Positions 43,362 to 44,201 of a stretch of DNA of 44,201 nucleotides are shown piece by piece. The notes under the pieces are model-generated. The model saw nothing but the letters and a program-made list of their open reading frames with translations, had not been told where the DNA came from and searched no databases. How positions within the stretch are numbered: the first letter of the stretch is position 1; every line of letters starts with the position of its first letter. The translations under genes and the position numbers were made by a program. Source of the stretch: an uncultured Microbacteriaceae bacterium (lineage in GTDB: Bacteria; Actinomycetota; Actinomycetes; Actinomycetales; Microbacteriaceae); contig CAMLMQ010000004.1 of the NCBI GenBank assembly GCA_946481135.1, positions 1-44,201 of the forward strand, given 5' to 3'.

Positions 43362-43745
43362 ATGCGCAGGCTCATCTCCTCCGGTTCCACCTTCGAGTCG
43401 CGGATCGGCTACTCGCGCGCCGTCGTGTCGGGCGACTGGGTGTTCGTCTCGGGCACCACCGGCTACGACTACGCGACGATGACCATTTCCGACGACGTCG
43501 AGCAGCAGGCGCGGCAGGCGCTGAAGAACATCGGCGCCGCGCTCGCGGAGGCGGGGGCATCCTTCGCGGATGTCGTGCGCGTGCACTATCTGCTGCCCGA
43601 CGCCGCCGACTTCGAGAAGACCTGGCCGGCGCTGCAGGAGGTCTTCGGCGAGGTGCGTCCCGCGGCGACGATGCTCGTCGCCGGCCTCGCGGAGCCCGAG
43701 ATGAGGATCGAGATCGAGGTCACCGCGCACCTCGGCCAGGCATGA
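43362..43745 (+). CDS. RidA family protein
   Basis: The 127-residue protein has the YjgF/RidA fold: GYSRAVVSGDWVFVSGTTG at the start, QALKNIGAALAEAGASFADVVRVHYLL in the middle and the conserved IEIEVTAHL ending. RidA proteins hydrolyse reactive enamine/imine intermediates. The arginine of the canonical C-terminal RP motif is present in VRPAATMLV. It overlaps the exonuclease gene by four bases (ATGA). Confidence 0.92.
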   Translation: MRRLISSGSTFESRIGYSRAVVSGDWVFVSGTTGYDYATMTISDDVEQQARQALKNIGAALAEAGASFADVVRVHYLLPDAADFEKTWPALQEVFGEVRPAATMLVAGLAEPEMRIEIEVTAHLGQA

Positions 43746-44201
43746 ACGCCGCCAGCCGTCCCCGCCCGGAGCGCTTCATCTCGGTCGACGTCGAGACCGC
43801 CGGACCGACCCCCGGCGACTACGCGATGGTGTCGATCGGCGCGTGTCCCGTCGACGAACCCGACCGCGGCTTCTACGTCGAGTTGAAGCCCGACCGTGAG
43901 GCCGTCGTCGAGCGTGCGATGGCGGTGAGCGGCCTCGACTTCGAGGAGTTGAAGACGACCGGCACCGAACCGGCCGAGGCGATGGCGGAGTTCGCGCAGT
44001 GGGTGCGGGATGTCGTGCCGCCTCAGACGCACCGCGCCGTCTTCGTCGGGTTCAACGCCGTCTTCGACTGGATGTTCGTCACCGAGTACTTCGTGCGTTA
44101 CGGCATCGAGAACCCGTTCGGGCACGGGGGTCTTGACATCAAGTCGTACTACGTCGGCATGATGGGCTCGACCTGGGAGCAGACGAGTATGCGGCACCTC
44201 T
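43742..44201 (+). CDS. DEDD-family 3'-5' exonuclease (3' end outside window)
   Basis: The frame is open from ATG at 43742 to the window edge, giving 153 visible residues with no stop. FISVDVETAG near the N-terminus supplies the first Asp-x-Glu pair (Asp16, Glu18). FVGFNAVFDWMFV supplies the next aspartate. This matches RNase T/DNA polymerase III epsilon-like exonucleases. The final His/Asp motif lies beyond the window, so DEDDh versus DEDDy cannot be decided. The ATG overlaps the RidA stop codon. Confidence 0.85.
   Translation, partial: MNAASRPRPERFISVDVETAGPTPGDYAMVSIGACPVDEPDRGFYVELKPDREAVVERAMAVSGLDFEELKTTGTEPAEAMAEFAQWVRDVVPPQTHRAVFVGFNAVFDWMFVTEYFVRYGIENPFGHGGLDIKSYYVGMMGSTWEQTSMRHL

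Overview
The window comes from a very GC-rich genome with strong G/C preference at third codon positions, frequent GTG starts and dense gene packing. The gene set and style fit an actinomycete, most likely of the family Microbacteriaceae. The family call is an inference from gene content and sequence style, because no rRNA or marker phylogeny is available. No insertion sequence, phage gene or CRISPR array is visible, and no gene-free stretch exceeds 300 bases.

Region by region: 1-4122 is a wall-polymer locus with a CDP-glycerol-type polymerase, an export ABC transporter, a LicC-like nucleotidyltransferase and one unassigned membrane-associated protein. 4334-6996 is a second two-gene ABC transporter. 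7035-12023 is a housekeeping block (DUF3039 protein, pncB, murI, rph, rdgB), with a DUF559/Vsr-like nuclease gene between imperfect 44-base repeats. 12082-14906 is a metal-homeostasis trio of CDF efflux pump, DtxR/MntR-type repressor and Nramp importer, with tandem palindromic operators before the importer. 14918-20940 holds a DedA protein, a methyltransferase, a PadR regulator with an AarF-type kinase, tRNA-Leu(UAG), a serine hydrolase and a PHP-family enzyme. 21011-28500 contains two TetR regulators with divergent targets (an MMPL exporter and an alpha/beta hydrolase), glutamate dehydrogenase and a fatty acid desaturase.

28590-35891 is a self-contained beta-glucoside or beta-glucan utilisation operon (GH1, lipoprotein sugar-binding protein, two permeases, GH5) followed by a ROK-family repressor. 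35961-37288 has an EamA transporter and a small membrane protein. 37340-40358 is a Tad-type secretion core (ATPase and two TadB/TadC-like membrane proteins) with no pilin gene visible. Its last gene has a duplicated 3' end flanking a lower-GC membrane protein gene. 40995-42603 is a CGNR zinc-finger regulator divergent from a second EamA transporter. The end holds two small unassigned genes, a RidA protein and a DEDD exonuclease cut off by the window edge.

Two patterns run through the window. About twenty genes have a -10-like hexamer (TANNNT or CANNNT) six to eight bases before the start codon, the arrangement expected for leaderless mRNAs. Divergent regulator/target pairs carry clear palindromes between them, which gives testable operators. 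The least ordinary places are the 3' end of the Tad locus, the repeat-flanked nuclease gene, the ATC start proposed for the metal repressor and the CGNR/EamA operators.
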